Shown piece after piece: positions 8,965 through 17,125 of a DNA stretch of 23,443 nt (its first letter is position 1; every line of letters begins with the position of its first letter). This DNA comes from Gammaproteobacteria bacterium (GTDB lineage Bacteria > Pseudomonadota > Gammaproteobacteria > SZUA-229), in the NCBI GenBank assembly GCA_013138755.1, contig WTCC01000220.1, positions 1 through 23,443 of the forward strand, written 5' to 3'. Under the pieces are notes generated by a model. It searched no databases and was not told the DNA's origin. It worked only from the letters and a program-made list of their open reading frames with translations. Position numbers and translations under genes: made by a program.

Positions 8965-9795
8965 GTGAGTAAAGTTGCAGCGATTCAGATGGCATCAGGT
9001 CCTAACGTTAAAGCTAATTTAGCTGAAGCTGAAAAGTTAATAAAGATTGCTGTGCAACAGCAGGCTGAGTTGGTCGTGCTGCCTGAAAATTTCGCCATCA
9101 TGGGAACGTCTGAAACGGATAAGGTGAAAATTGCAGAAACATTTGGCTCAGGGTTGTTGCAAGATTATCTAAGAGATCAGGCAATAAATAATAATATCTG
9201 GTTGGTTGGCGGCACCATTCCGATACTTTCAAAAGAGTCGGGGAAGGTCTTTGCGGCTTGTTTGTTATATAACCCACAAGGTGAGGTGGTTGCCCGTTAC
9301 GATAAGATTCATTTATTTGACGTAACCATCGAGGCCACGAATGAGAGTTACACAGAGTCTGAAACGATAACGCCTGGAGATCGAATTGTTGTGGTTGATA
9401 CACCGTTTGGTCGTTTGGGACTTGCGGTCTGTTACGACCTTCGTTTTCCTGAGCTGTTCCGCGCGATGGTTGAGCAAAATATGGAGATCTGTGCTTTACC
9501 GTCAGCGTTTACTAGTTTAACGGGTAAGGTTCACTGGGAATCTCTATTGCGTGCTCGTTCTATCGAAAATCTTTCATTTATCATTGCGGCAGATCAGGGT
9601 GGTTATCACGTCGGTGGTCGAGAGACGCACGGTGATAGTATGATTGTTGATCCATGGGGTTTGGTTTTAAATCGATTGCCACATGGTACGGGCGTGGTCG
9701 TAGCAAATATCGATATAGAGAAATTGGAGCATACGAGAAAGATGTTTCCTGCTCTAAAGCATAAACGTTTTTCATGTAAATTTTCCGCGCACTAG
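8965..9795 (+). CDS. Carbon-nitrogen hydrolase (Nit1/deaminated glutathione amidase type)
   Basis: This is a nitrilase-superfamily amidohydrolase. The Glu-Lys-Cys triad is visible as LPENF (Glu41), YDKIHLFD (Lys114) and AVCYDLRFPELFR (Cys156), counted from the GTG at 8965. The CYDLRFPELFR signature and GRETHGDSMIVDPWG fit the Nit1/YbeM branch, whose members hydrolyse deaminated glutathione to alpha-ketoglutarate and cysteinylglycine. The exact substrate is inferred. GTG 8965 is preferred over TTG 8962 because AGGGAG at 8951-8956 then lies 8 bp upstream. The protein has 276 residues, normal for the family. In Pseudomonas a homologue sits between yhdP and tldD, so its place here after yhdP and the small exported protein is expected; the missing tldD is not. 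Confidence 0.9.
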   Translation: MSKVAAIQMASGPNVKANLAEAEKLIKIAVQQQAELVVLPENFAIMGTSETDKVKIAETFGSGLLQDYLRDQAINNNIWLVGGTIPILSKESGKVFAACLLYNPQGEVVARYDKIHLFDVTIEATNESYTESETITPGDRIVVVDTPFGRLGLAVCYDLRFPELFRAMVEQNMEICALPSAFTSLTGKVHWESLLRARSIENLSFIIAADQGGYHVGGRETHGDSMIVDPWGLVLNRLPHGTGVVVANIDIEKLEHTRKMFPALKHKRFSCKFSAH

Positions 9796-9846
9796 TATCT
9801 GTAGGCTTAAATAAGTTTGTCTTTGTATTAGAAGAGTATCTCTTAA

Positions 9847-11013
9847 ATGGATTATCAAAATATTATCTTTGAATTTGTTTTGATATTTTCCGGAGCGGCT
9901 CTTTTTGCTACCGTTTTTTTATATCTCAAGCAGCCTGTCATTCTTGCTTACATAGCTTTTGGTATGGCAGTAGGCCCTCTGGGTCTTGGTTTGATCGAAG
10001 AACCGGAGCATATAGAACAACTATCTCACATCGGCGTTATATTGCTGTTATATCTACTGGGTATCAATCTTAAGCCTGATCGCTTAATTCATCTGTTTAG
10101 TAAAACTGCTGTGGTAACACTATCTACCAGCATAGTATTTTTTGTAGTAACGACTGCCGTCGTATTATCTTTTGGTTTTGGTGTTTTAGAGAGTGTAATC
10201 GTTGGTGCCTCTTTAATGTTTTCCAGTACCATCATCAGTTTGAAGCTAATTCCAACGACTGCATTACATCATCGGCATACCGGTGAGATGATGACGAGTG
10301 TGTTATTAATGCAAGATATGATCGCTATAATTTTAATCGTCTTGTTATCTGGTGGGCAAGCTGAAAATGTAAGCATGACTATTTTCTTGTTATTGGTAAA
10401 ATTAGTGGTGCTTATCGTTGTTGCGTTTGGTCTTGTGAAGTACGTTGTTAATAACCTTTTTACACGTTTCGATATTATTCAAGAATATACTTTTCTATTG
10501 GCAATTGGCTGGGGTTTGTTAGGTGCCGGTGTGGCGGAAGCTATCGGCTTGTCATATGAGATGGGCGCTTTTATCGCGGGTGTGGCTTTTGCATCTTCTC
10601 CCGTATCATTAGTAATCGCTGAGCAATTAAAACCGCTACGAGACTTTTTCTTGATCCTATTCTTCTTTTCTATCGGAGCACACTTTAATTTCTTGGTCAC
10701 GCAAAATGTATTGATGGCTGGTGTCGTTATAGCAATACTGGTAGTTGTTATGAAACCGTTTGTATTTAAACTTGGGTTCCAATTTATTGGTGAAGATAAA
10801 GGCTTTTCAAAAGAGTTGGGGGTGAGGTTAGGGCAGGGTAGTGAGTTTTCCTTGTTGATCGCATACAGCGCATTAGCAAGTGGTTTAATTGATATGCGAG
10901 CGTCATATCTGATTCAGATGGTAGTTATTATTACGTTCGTGTTGTCGACGTATTGGGTGGTTTTTTGTTATAGGACACCTATTTCAGGTACTGAAAAAAA
11001 TCGCATGGATTAA
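9847..11013 (+). CDS. KefB-type cation:proton antiporter, membrane domain only
   Basis: This is a CPA2-family membrane transporter of 388 residues with about a dozen hydrophobic segments. Recognisable features are QPVILAYIAFGMAVGPLGLG near residues 30-49, LLLYLLGINLKPDRL, FSSTIISLKLIP, LLMQDMIAIILIV with Asp157, and LSYEMGAFIAGVAFASSP. These correspond to the ion-pathway segments of KefB/KefC. E. coli KefB and KefC are about 600 residues because they carry a cytosolic RCK (TrkA-N) domain that senses glutathione adducts or nucleotides. Here the frame stops right after the last membrane helix, so no such domain is present, and none is encoded alongside. Potassium or sodium specificity cannot be read from the sequence. 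It stands 51 bp after the amidase gene and converges on darP. Confidence 0.88.
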   Translation: MDYQNIIFEFVLIFSGAALFATVFLYLKQPVILAYIAFGMAVGPLGLGLIEEPEHIEQLSHIGVILLLYLLGINLKPDRLIHLFSKTAVVTLSTSIVFFVVTTAVVLSFGFGVLESVIVGASLMFSSTIISLKLIPTTALHHRHTGEMMTSVLLMQDMIAIILIVLLSGGQAENVSMTIFLLLVKLVVLIVVAFGLVKYVVNNLFTRFDIIQEYTFLLAIGWGLLGAGVAEAIGLSYEMGAFIAGVAFASSPVSLVIAEQLKPLRDFFLILFFFSIGAHFNFLVTQNVLMAGVVIAILVVVMKPFVFKLGFQFIGEDKGFSKELGVRLGQGSEFSLLIAYSALASGLIDMRASYLIQMVVIITFVLSTYWVVFCYRTPISGTEKNRMD

Positions 11014-11073
11014 AATCACATCATCAGGTAATGATTTCTTGTGTGTGGGTATAGCGTGTGTAAGGGTTCTTTG

Positions 11074-11619
11074 TTAATCGTTCTGTTCAGCTAGTTCGCG
11101 GAGATATTTGAATAATTTACGTGAAGCTGCTGGCGGTTTATCCAGTTTTAATTCTTGATGAGCAGCACGGATGAGTTGATTGATATGTTGTCTATCGATT
11201 GTTGGAAAACAGGATATCACCTCATTAAGTGTATCTTTGTCATTATTTATTAAACTGTCTCGCCATCTTTCTAGACGTTTAAACTGTGCCGTATTGGTAT
11301 CATGTTGGTGTTGTATTTTTTTTACTTTCGCTTTTATTGTCTCGTTGTCGATTGAGCGCAGTAGCTTGCCTATATACAGCCGTTGCCTCTTTAAGCCACT
11401 TCGAGATTTGATTTTCAGGGCAGTAGATACGGCCTCTTCTAATTCATCTGGTAGTTCTAATGAGCTAATTTCTTCTTTTTTTAATTTTAGGATTTCTTCA
11501 CCTAGATGAACAAGATGGTCACAGTCACGTTTTACCTGTGATTTACTTGGTCCTGAAAATATTAATTCAGATTCGTTTTTTTTACTTGCGTTGTCGTTTA
11601 ACTCAGAAGTCATCTTCAT
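11074..11619 (-). CDS. darP: Ribosome biogenesis factor DarP (YjgA)
   Basis: DarP (YjgA, formerly DUF615) binds late 50S assembly intermediates and promotes their maturation. The 181-residue, charged, helical protein shows the family opening PSKSQVKRDCDHLVHLGEEI near residue 24 and KIKSRSGLKRQRLYIGKLLR near residue 72. The first ATG (11619) overlaps the end of the DUF3108 gene by 17 bp; an ATG two codons later is also possible. In other gammaproteobacteria yjgA usually neighbours pmbA or tldD. Here it ends the purM-purN-DUF3108 group, and neither protease gene is in the window. Confidence 0.92.
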   Translation of the reverse strand: MKMTSELNDNASKKNESELIFSGPSKSQVKRDCDHLVHLGEEILKLKKEEISSLELPDELEEAVSTALKIKSRSGLKRQRLYIGKLLRSIDNETIKAKVKKIQHQHDTNTAQFKRLERWRDSLINNDKDTLNEVISCFPTIDRQHINQLIRAAHQELKLDKPPAASRKLFKYLRELAEQND

Positions 11620-12397
11620 CGTCCATCATATGCGATATCAAAGGTTTCTTATCATCGAACTGTACGCTTTCAAGTACTACGCGAGAATGTACTTTGCCTT
11701 TGCGGTAGCTTTCGATAAGAACTGGTATGTTGTTAAGCTTCGGTAATAACCAGATATGCATCTGTCTATCTCTATGTGGATCAGAACGTATCATCTGTAG
11801 AGCCTGGTAATCGTTATCGGCAAAATTAATTTTTTTTGTTGATGACAGAATAAAGTTGTAGGTGTCAATCTTTCCTTTTAAAAGAGCTTTATAAGGATAC
11901 TCTTTGATGTTTTTGTTGGCTTCTATCATCAGTGGAATCTGGAAAGACAATGCTTCCCATACTTCAGAATTCGTTTTGAGGTTTATTTCTTTACCTCTGA
12001 CTATGCCAGTGATTTTTCCCTTCAGTGTGTTTTTGTACGTTTGCCATAAGATATTGAATTCTTCATTTTTGTTTTTTTCTCGTCCGGTCTGAGCGAACTT
12101 ATGTTTTGTTAATAGTAGGTTGCCGCGTACCTCATCTATCAAGCTGATAGCGGAAACAGTATCATTTCCGAATGCGCTGGCAACACCATACAATCGGGTG
12201 TCCTGAGTGAATTTATACCCGGATTCAGTGTAGCTTAGTTGGTACTGTGCTTCAGCTACTTTGATGCCAAACTTCTCAATCGCGTATATCGCATTGAACT
12301 CTGGCAGTGCATGTGCCGCAAACAGTTTGAAGCTGAATAAAATACAGTAAGAGAAGAGCAGAACAGTTATTTTTTTTGAGTGTTTGTCGAAGAGCAT
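11603..12397 (-). CDS. DUF3108 family exported protein
   Basis: This is a 264-residue protein with a signal peptide (about residues 1-28, hydrophobic core ITVLLFSYCILFSFKLF, probable cut after FAA). The mature part matches the DUF3108 pattern: FNAIYAIEKFGIKVAEAQYQ at the start, then alternating strands including LYGVASAFG, and a lysine-rich region. DUF3108 proteins are predicted periplasmic beta-rich proteins of unknown role, often beside purN in gammaproteobacteria. It starts 2 bp after the purN stop and overlaps darP by 17 bp. It ends in an acidic run, MMDDEDDF, much like the YhdP tail in this window. Confidence 0.82.
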   Translation of the reverse strand: MLFDKHSKKITVLLFSYCILFSFKLFAAHALPEFNAIYAIEKFGIKVAEAQYQLSYTESGYKFTQDTRLYGVASAFGNDTVSAISLIDEVRGNLLLTKHKFAQTGREKNKNEEFNILWQTYKNTLKGKITGIVRGKEINLKTNSEVWEALSFQIPLMIEANKNIKEYPYKALLKGKIDTYNFILSSTKKINFADNDYQALQMIRSDPHRDRQMHIWLLPKLNNIPVLIESYRKGKVHSRVVLESVQFDDKKPLISHMMDDEDDF

Positions 12398-12399
12398 GA

Positions 12400-13074
12400 T
12401 TAGTCTGTAACTTTGACTTGGGTTAATTGATTATTTTTCCAGATAAGTGGTTCTGTTAATTTTTGGCCATCAAGTAATAATTGTCCGTCTTTGAATTTTA
12501 TACGACCTTCTGTATGCATCTCAATGGCTAGCGGAAAAATTTTATGTTCTTCAGTCAAGACACGGGCGGCTAAAGTTGCAGCAGTATCTATGGCTCGAAC
12601 GGGTACTTCTGTCTGTATGACAACGGGGCCGCTATCAAGTTCGATACCAACATAGTGGACACTCGCTCCGTGAATTTTATCCTTATTTTCAAGCGCCTTC
12701 TGGTGGGTGTTTAGCCCTTTATATTTTGGTAGTAAAGAAGGGTGTATGTTGATTAAGCGATGTTGATAATGTTCGATAAACGCATTTCCTAGAATGCGCA
12801 TAAATCCCGCTAGTATTACCAGGTCAGGTTTTAGCGGGTCAATGATCTGCATCATCGCCTGATCAAATAGTTCTCTTGATGGGTATGATCTATGGTCGAC
12901 TACGTGTGTTGTGATACCTTCACCCGCAGCGCGATCAAGACCTTTGGCAGTGACCTGGTTACTGATAACGGTTTTTATTTCTGCGTTGAGCTGGTGATTG
13001 TTTATGGCATTGATAATCGCTTGCAGGTTGCTGCCAGATCCAGAGATGAGTATGACAAGAGAAGATTTCTTCAC
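12400..13074 (-). CDS. purN: Phosphoribosylglycinamide formyltransferase PurN
   Basis: PurN transfers a formyl group from 10-formyltetrahydrofolate to glycinamide ribonucleotide, the third step of purine synthesis. The 224-residue protein has the phosphate-binding SGSGSNLQAII (residues 11-21), NIHPSLLPKYKG with Asn109 and His111, and GIELDSGPVVIQ with Asp147. These align with the catalytic Asn106, His108 and Asp144 of the E. coli enzyme at a constant offset of three. It follows purM by 18 bp, the common arrangement, so both steps are probably made from one transcript. Nothing is odd except a C-terminus slightly longer than in E. coli. Confidence 0.97.
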   Translation of the reverse strand: MKKSSLVILISGSGSNLQAIINAINNHQLNAEIKTVISNQVTAKGLDRAAGEGITTHVVDHRSYPSRELFDQAMMQIIDPLKPDLVILAGFMRILGNAFIEHYQHRLINIHPSLLPKYKGLNTHQKALENKDKIHGASVHYVGIELDSGPVVIQTEVPVRAIDTAATLAARVLTEEHKIFPLAIEMHTEGRIKFKDGQLLLDGQKLTEPLIWKNNQLTQVKVTD

Positions 13075-13092
13075 GGTGTGTGGTGCCGAAAA

Positions 13093-14145
13093 TTAATTAA
13101 ATAGAACCTGTTCGCTATCACCGGATTCAATCATGCCAAGATGCCAGGCATGTTCACCATTCTGTTCCAGAGCTTCTATGATAGCGTCTACATCGTTGGC
13201 ATCTGTCATCAGTACCATACCGACACCGCAATTAAAGGTACGATGCATTTCGCTTGTCTCTACATTGCCATTTTTTTGTAACCACTGAAAGACGTCGGGT
13301 AATTGCCAGCTGCTTTCGTTTATTACTGCTTGCGCATTCTCAGGTAGGACGCGTGGGATATTTTCCAGTAAACCGCCACCCGTTATGTGTGCCATAGCAT
13401 GGATGTCAAACTTTGGTAAAACGGCATGTAAAGCTTTTACATAAATTCTAGTTGGTGCTAGTAAGGTTTCGCCTAAGCTAAGATCTTGTGAACCAAACTT
13501 TTCATTGATGTCTGCCTGGCTGACTTCGATAATCTTACGTACTAGTGAATAACCGTTGGAATGAGGGCCGCTAGAAGCAATCGCAATCATGGCATCACCG
13601 ACTTTCACTTTAGAACCATCGATTATTTTTTGTTTCTCAACAACACCGACACAGAACCCTGCCAGGTCATAATCGCCTTTGCTATACATTCCCGGCATCT
13701 CAGCGGTTTCGCCACCGATCAATGCGGCATTGGATTGTCTGCAGCCTTCAGCGATACCTTCGACAACGCTGGCAGCGACTTCTGTGTTTAACTCACCGGT
13801 GGCATAATAATCTAGAAAGTAGAGTGGTTCTGCACCTAAGACGAGAATATCATTGACGCACATCGCGACTAAGTCGATGCCAATGGTATCGTGCTTGTTC
13901 AGATCAATAGCAAGTTTTAGTTTTGTGCCGACACCATCAGTGCCAGAAACCAATACCGGTTGCTGGTAATTTTCGGGTAATTCGAAGCAACCGCCGAAAC
14001 CACCAAAGCTACCCATCACACCTGGACGGTTAGTGCTGGCAACGCTGGATTTAATCTTTTCGACAAATTGATTACCGGCGTCAATGTTCACGCCAGCATC
14101 ACGATAACTTAAGGGTTTTGTTTGGTCAGATGGATTGGCAGACAT
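13093..14145 (-). CDS. purM: Phosphoribosylformylglycinamidine cyclo-ligase PurM
   Basis: PurM (AIR synthetase) closes the imidazole ring in an ATP-dependent step, giving aminoimidazole ribonucleotide. From the ATG at 14145 it has 350 residues, against 345 in E. coli. It shows [14 protein letters not shown] near residue 12, [11 protein letters not shown] (GTDGVGTK at 68-75), [38 protein letters not shown]-type [17 protein letters not shown] and FNCGVGMV. An in-frame GTG at 14205 would add 20 residues (with YYTTKRGQT) that have no counterpart in the family; that stretch also holds promoter-like AT sequence, so I reject it. The gene diverges from the DUF2066 gene and leads the purM-purN-DUF3108-darP group. 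Confidence 0.96.
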   Translation of the reverse strand: MSANPSDQTKPLSYRDAGVNIDAGNQFVEKIKSSVASTNRPGVMGSFGGFGGCFELPENYQQPVLVSGTDGVGTKLKLAIDLNKHDTIGIDLVAMCVNDILVLGAEPLYFLDYYATGELNTEVAASVVEGIAEGCRQSNAALIGGETAEMPGMYSKGDYDLAGFCVGVVEKQKIIDGSKVKVGDAMIAIASSGPHSNGYSLVRKIIEVSQADINEKFGSQDLSLGETLLAPTRIYVKALHAVLPKFDIHAMAHITGGGLLENIPRVLPENAQAVINESSWQLPDVFQWLQKNGNVETSEMHRTFNCGVGMVLMTDANDVDAIIEALEQNGEHAWHLGMIESGDSEQVLFN

Positions 14146-14252
14146 TGAATTTAAAGGCGTTTGGCCCCGTTTGGTCGTATAATAAAAAGATGTGTTATTG
14201 TACACGCTCTGTTAGTTTTATTTAAATTAATTTTCATAATCGCGAGCCTCAA
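14146..14252. promoter_or_regulatory. Divergent promoter region between purM and DUF2066 gene
   Basis: This 107-bp gap must carry promoters in both directions. On the plus strand a perfect TATAAT lies at 14178-14183, though no convincing -35 box sits 16-18 bp upstream. On the minus strand the same block reads TATTAT/TTATAC, about 35 bp before the chosen purM start, with a weak TGTACA upstream. In many bacteria purM is repressed by PurR; I do not see a clear PurR palindrome here. Confidence 0.4.
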
Positions 14253-15461
14253 ATGCTGAAATCCACTACGAAAATATTTATTTTCGTCACTACCATGTTG
14301 GCATGTAATCAGTCATTTTCTGCCCATGTTGCGTCACTGTATAACGTCGACATCCTCGTCGCTGAGGAAACTGTCGCGTCGCGTAATCAGGCGTTTAAGA
14401 ATGGACTAGATGAGGTATTCATCCGAATTTCAGGCGATAGCATGGTGATGGGTAAATTGAGCCCGCCATCGCCTAGCCGTTATGTTAAGCAATTCAGTTA
14501 CGAGACGGTCACAGAACCAGTTAAAAACGAGGACGGCGAGTTGCTGACTCATACCTTAAAATTACAGTATAACGGCAGTTCTATGGAAAAATATCTACTG
14601 GAAAATGGTTTTCCAGTCTGGGACAAACATCGTACAGATGTTGTTATCTGGGTAGTCGTGAGAGATGGTAAAAATGAATACGTGCTGAAAAGTACGGACC
14701 AATCAGTCGTTAAAACGGCCATCGAGTCAGCGTTAACACGACGTGGTGTACCGGTACGTTGGCCCGTATACGATAATAAGGATAAAAAAATACTTAGTGT
14801 TGCTGATATCAGAGGCGGGTTTAAAGAGCCTGTGTTAGTCGCGTCGAAACGATACTCCAACGGTCCAGCATTGACCGGTAGTATTATCTGGAGTGGTAAG
14901 CAATGGCAGAGTAGCTGGGGCTTGTTAATGGAGACTGAAGGTCCACGTTGGAACCTGGATAACACAGACTATAGTGCTCTGGTCGATAACGCGATTGATC
15001 AGGCTGCGGACGTGTTGGGTACGGCTTACGCTATACATAATAATGCTGGTGATCAGCAGCTTGCGACGATTCAGTTTGATGTCGAATCGGTTAATTCGAT
15101 TGAAAAATATCGTTATATCGAAAATTATTTAGCTGACTTAAACGTTGTAGAAAATAGCCGGCCATTAAGCGTTAATGGTCAGAATGTTGTTTTCGAAGTG
15201 ACACTGCGCGGCTCAGAAGAAGATTTTATTAATCTAATTAAAAGTGACACGGCATTTAGTGAGATGCAGACACCGTTGCCAGTGTCTACTGAACTGCAAT
15301 TTGTAGAGAAGATCGAACTGAGTGCCGGCGACACAAAGGTAGTTGCTGCGCCAGATTTAAATGAAGCAGTATCGAGTGAGCAAAAGAACATCGAGTCCAT
15401 CGTTGTCGAACAGGCGCCAGTTAAACGGATTCCTGTCTACCGATATCAGTTGATGAAGTGA
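14253..15461 (+). CDS. DUF2066 family exported protein
   Basis: This is a 402-residue protein with an N-terminal signal peptide (hydrophobic KIFIFVTTMLACNQSFSA, likely cut near residue 24). The mature N-terminus shows the DUF2066 pattern: VASLYNVDILVAEETVASRN, then ALDEVF-like LDEVFIRISGDS and RYVKQFSYE near residues 69-77. The function is unknown. DUF2066 genes are typically found between purM and hda in gammaproteobacteria, exactly as here, and hda starts 3 bp after this stop. The C-terminal third looks like a strand-rich repeat domain followed by a variable tail. The ATG at 14253 follows an AT-rich leader with only a weak GAG upstream. Confidence 0.85.
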   Translation: MLKSTTKIFIFVTTMLACNQSFSAHVASLYNVDILVAEETVASRNQAFKNGLDEVFIRISGDSMVMGKLSPPSPSRYVKQFSYETVTEPVKNEDGELLTHTLKLQYNGSSMEKYLLENGFPVWDKHRTDVVIWVVVRDGKNEYVLKSTDQSVVKTAIESALTRRGVPVRWPVYDNKDKKILSVADIRGGFKEPVLVASKRYSNGPALTGSIIWSGKQWQSSWGLLMETEGPRWNLDNTDYSALVDNAIDQAADVLGTAYAIHNNAGDQQLATIQFDVESVNSIEKYRYIENYLADLNVVENSRPLSVNGQNVVFEVTLRGSEEDFINLIKSDTAFSEMQTPLPVSTELQFVEKIELSAGDTKVVAAPDLNEAVSSEQKNIESIVVEQAPVKRIPVYRYQLMK

Positions 15462-15464
15462 TTA

Positions 15465-16172
15465 ATGGCAGTTCATCCGCATCCTCAAATACCACTGGGT
15501 TTTGAACCTGGCGAGTTATTTACTTTTGATAGTTATGTGGCAGGCAGTAATATTGTGGCTGCAGGTTTAGCGCAACAGACTGCGTTGAACAAAGGTGAGG
15601 GGCAGCTGTATTTCTGGGGCGAGTCTGGTTTAGGTAAAAGTCATCTATTACAAGCTAGCTGCAATCTGGCAGCGAAAGATCAGCAAGCAGTTTGCTATCT
15701 GACGCGTGATGAAATCGTTGGTCAGTCTGTTGAAATGTTTGATGGTTTGGAGCAGCTTGAGCTTATCTGTCTAGATGATATCGAAACCTGGCTGATAGAC
15801 GAAAGTTGGGAAGTCGCCTTATTTAATCTGATTAATCGAGTACGAGAAAATGGTAATCGACTGATGATGGCGTCTGCGCATCCGCCAGAAGAGGCCTTTG
15901 TTAATCTTCCTGATCTGCGTTCACGTTTATCCTGGGGCCCTGTGTTTCAACTACAGAACCTTTCTGACAGAGAAAAATTTCAGGCCTTACGATTTCGTGC
16001 AAAACAAAGCGGTTTGGATCTACCAGAGAATGTAGCCGATTACCTGATGCAACGTTACCCACGTGATATGTTCGGTCTGTTCGAACGACTGGCGACGCTG
16101 GATAAAGCGTCGATGGCGATGCAGAGGCGATTGACCATTCCTCTGGTTAAGTCGGTGTTTGGGGAAGGTTAA
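15465..16172 (+). CDS. hda: DnaA regulatory inactivator Hda
   Basis: Hda is an AAA+ protein that, bound to the DNA-loaded sliding clamp, stimulates ATP hydrolysis by DnaA and so prevents re-initiation of replication. The 235 residues match the family. A clamp-binding motif QIPLGF is at residues 8-13, Walker A GESGLGKS at 52-59, Walker B LICLDDIE, sensor-1 region LMMASAHPP and the arginine-finger box DLRSRLSWG. The start ATG is 3 bp after the DUF2066 stop, so the two are surely co-transcribed. It is shorter than DnaA and lacks a DNA-binding domain IV, which separates it from DnaA itself. Confidence 0.95.
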   Translation: MAVHPHPQIPLGFEPGELFTFDSYVAGSNIVAAGLAQQTALNKGEGQLYFWGESGLGKSHLLQASCNLAAKDQQAVCYLTRDEIVGQSVEMFDGLEQLELICLDDIETWLIDESWEVALFNLINRVRENGNRLMMASAHPPEEAFVNLPDLRSRLSWGPVFQLQNLSDREKFQALRFRAKQSGLDLPENVADYLMQRYPRDMFGLFERLATLDKASMAMQRRLTIPLVKSVFGEG

Positions 16173-16203
16173 CTCTTCTATTCGTGCTTCAGCAGAGAAG
16201 AGT
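16172..16203 (+). other. Hairpin at the end of hda
   Basis: ACTCTTCT (16172-16179) is perfectly complementary to AGAAGAGT (16196-16203) with a 16-nt loop. It begins at the hda stop codon and has no T run after it, so it is not a standard terminator by itself. It may protect the mRNA 3' end or act together with the REP-like hairpin 11 bp downstream. Confidence 0.4.
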
Positions 16204-16207
16204 GCAT

Positions 16208-16238
16208 TGTAGGAGCGGAATTCATTCCGCGAATTTTT
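16208..16238. repeat. REP-like palindrome downstream of hda
   Basis: The sequence TGTAGGAGCGGAATTCATTC and the following bases hold a 7-bp stem, GCGGAAT (16215-16221) and ATTCCGC (16224-16230), preceded by GTAGGA. This is the layout of REP sequences of Pseudomonas and relatives (GTAGGAGC plus a GC-rich stem). Five T residues at 16234-16238 mean it could also end hda transcription. It is a single copy here and no RAYT transposase is in the window. Confidence 0.6.
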
Positions 16239-16253
16239 GGTATTTATTTAGGC

Positions 16254-16487
16254 ATTGCGAGTTTCGCCTCGCGGGCGAGTTACTCTTTTTCTACAGCTAA
16301 AAAGAGTAACCAGAAAAAGCCGCCACTACAGCATCGCCCCTGCAAAAAACGCAGGGGTCCCCATCGAGACAGCACAGCTATCATGCTGCGAAAAAAACTC
16401 GCCTGCGTATAAAGACACGCACGCTCAGACAGTTTTTCACAGAAAGCTCATGATAGCTGCACTGTCTTGATGGCTTGCTTAAGGTGG
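16254..16487. repeat. Structured non-coding repeat element, full copy
   Basis: The element is bounded by an 18-bp end (16254-16271, ATTGCGAGTTTCGCCTCG) and a 16-bp end (16472-16487, GGCTTGCTTAAGGTGG). Both ends recur inverted and adjacent at 17204-17239. Between them lie three hairpins: GTTACTCTTTTT (16279-16290) with AAAAAGAGTAAC (16299-16310), perfect over 12 bp; CCCCTGC (16337-16343) with GCAGGGG (16351-16357); and a long imperfect stem, 16361-16385 with 16449-16473, about 25 bp with three mismatches. A 71-codon frame at 16255-16470 begins MRVSPRGRVT, a spurious translation I recall from such repeats in many genomes. This looks like a non-autonomous mobile or REP-related element. Confidence 0.7.
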
Positions 16488-16653
16488 AATAAGTCAAAAG
16501 CTCATGGTTGGATTAGAGTCTGTTTTCAACAGTATCGGCCGGAAGCTGATTCTCAAATAAATAATGTTTACCATCTCTAACATACCTAAAATTTTGAATT
16601 TGCAGGACCTACTGCTATTATCCTGATTCTAATTATTTATTTAAGAGATTCTT
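16488..16653 (+). promoter_or_regulatory. Promoter of the lysine-rich gene (extended -10)
   Basis: A sigma-70-type promoter is formed by TTGAAT (16594-16599), a 16-bp spacer and TATTAT (16616-16621), the latter preceded by TGC to give an extended -10 TGCTATTAT. Transcription would begin near 16628 and give a leader of about 26 nt. The ribosome binding site is a modest AAGAGA about 6 bp before the ATG. The remainder of the stretch (16488-16590) shows no feature I can name. Confidence 0.5.
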
Positions 16654-17094
16654 ATGGCAAAAGCTAGACCAGTTGTAAAAGCAGCGGCACTTGATAAAAC
16701 AATTAACGCATCTACCGATGCACTGAATAAAGCATGTGCTGAAGCTGATAAATCTGTTGCTAAAGTTGCAGCAGACGTTAAGAAACTAAGAGCCGAGTGT
16801 AAGCGCCACATGAAAAAGAAATCTACGTTAACAAAACGTAGTAAAACTGCATCGGATAAGTACAAGAAATCACCAGATGCAGCAGGTAAGAAAGCTGTTG
16901 CTGCTGTAACAAAAGAACTTAAAGCTACTGTGACTGCATTGGGTAAGGCACGCGCAACCAAAGCTGTACAATTAGTTGAATTGGATAGCATCAAAAAAGC
17001 TTCTAAACGATTAACCGCTTACACTAAGGGTATTGCTGCAGCCGATAAAGTTTTAAATAAGCCTACCAAGAAACGCCGGAAAGCTAAAAAGTAA
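16654..17094 (+). CDS. Lysine/alanine-rich histone H1-like protein
   Basis: This is a 146-residue basic protein with about 34 lysines, rich in alanine, with no signal peptide or membrane segment. The central part (about residues 15-135) has heptad-like spacing of alanine, valine and leucine and is probably a long helix or coiled coil. The tail KPTKKRRKAKK is purely basic. It resembles the histone H1-like or AlgP-like proteins of gammaproteobacteria, which are thought to bind DNA and compact or regulate it. DNA binding is inferred from composition only. It has its own promoter and a strong terminator, so it is a single-gene unit, and it lies between inverted copies of a repeat element. Two cysteines (28 and 52) are unusual for such a simple sequence. 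A ribosome-associated or RNA-binding role is an alternative. Confidence 0.75.
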   Translation: MAKARPVVKAAALDKTINASTDALNKACAEADKSVAKVAADVKKLRAECKRHMKKKSTLTKRSKTASDKYKKSPDAAGKKAVAAVTKELKATVTALGKARATKAVQLVELDSIKKASKRLTAYTKGIAAADKVLNKPTKKRRKAKK

Positions 17095-17125
17095 AAATAA
17101 TTGCTGTATAAATAATAATCAGATG

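Noticed and set aside
8931..8972. 13-codon frame (MSNKKVRGRFFGE) before the amidase gene
   Set aside because: It has no ribosome binding site of its own and covers the amidase gene's binding site; most likely chance.
11014..11073. Possible bidirectional terminator between the antiporter gene and darP
   Set aside because: I looked for a stem with T runs in this 60-bp convergent gap and found none convincing.
14146..14205. 20-residue N-terminal extension of PurM from GTG 14205
   Set aside because: The family starts near the later ATG, and the extension covers promoter-like AT-rich sequence.
16255..16470. 71-codon frame beginning MRVSPRGRVT
   Set aside because: It lies almost exactly over the nested-hairpin element, crosses all its stems, and has no ribosome binding site. 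It reads as a translation of repeat DNA.
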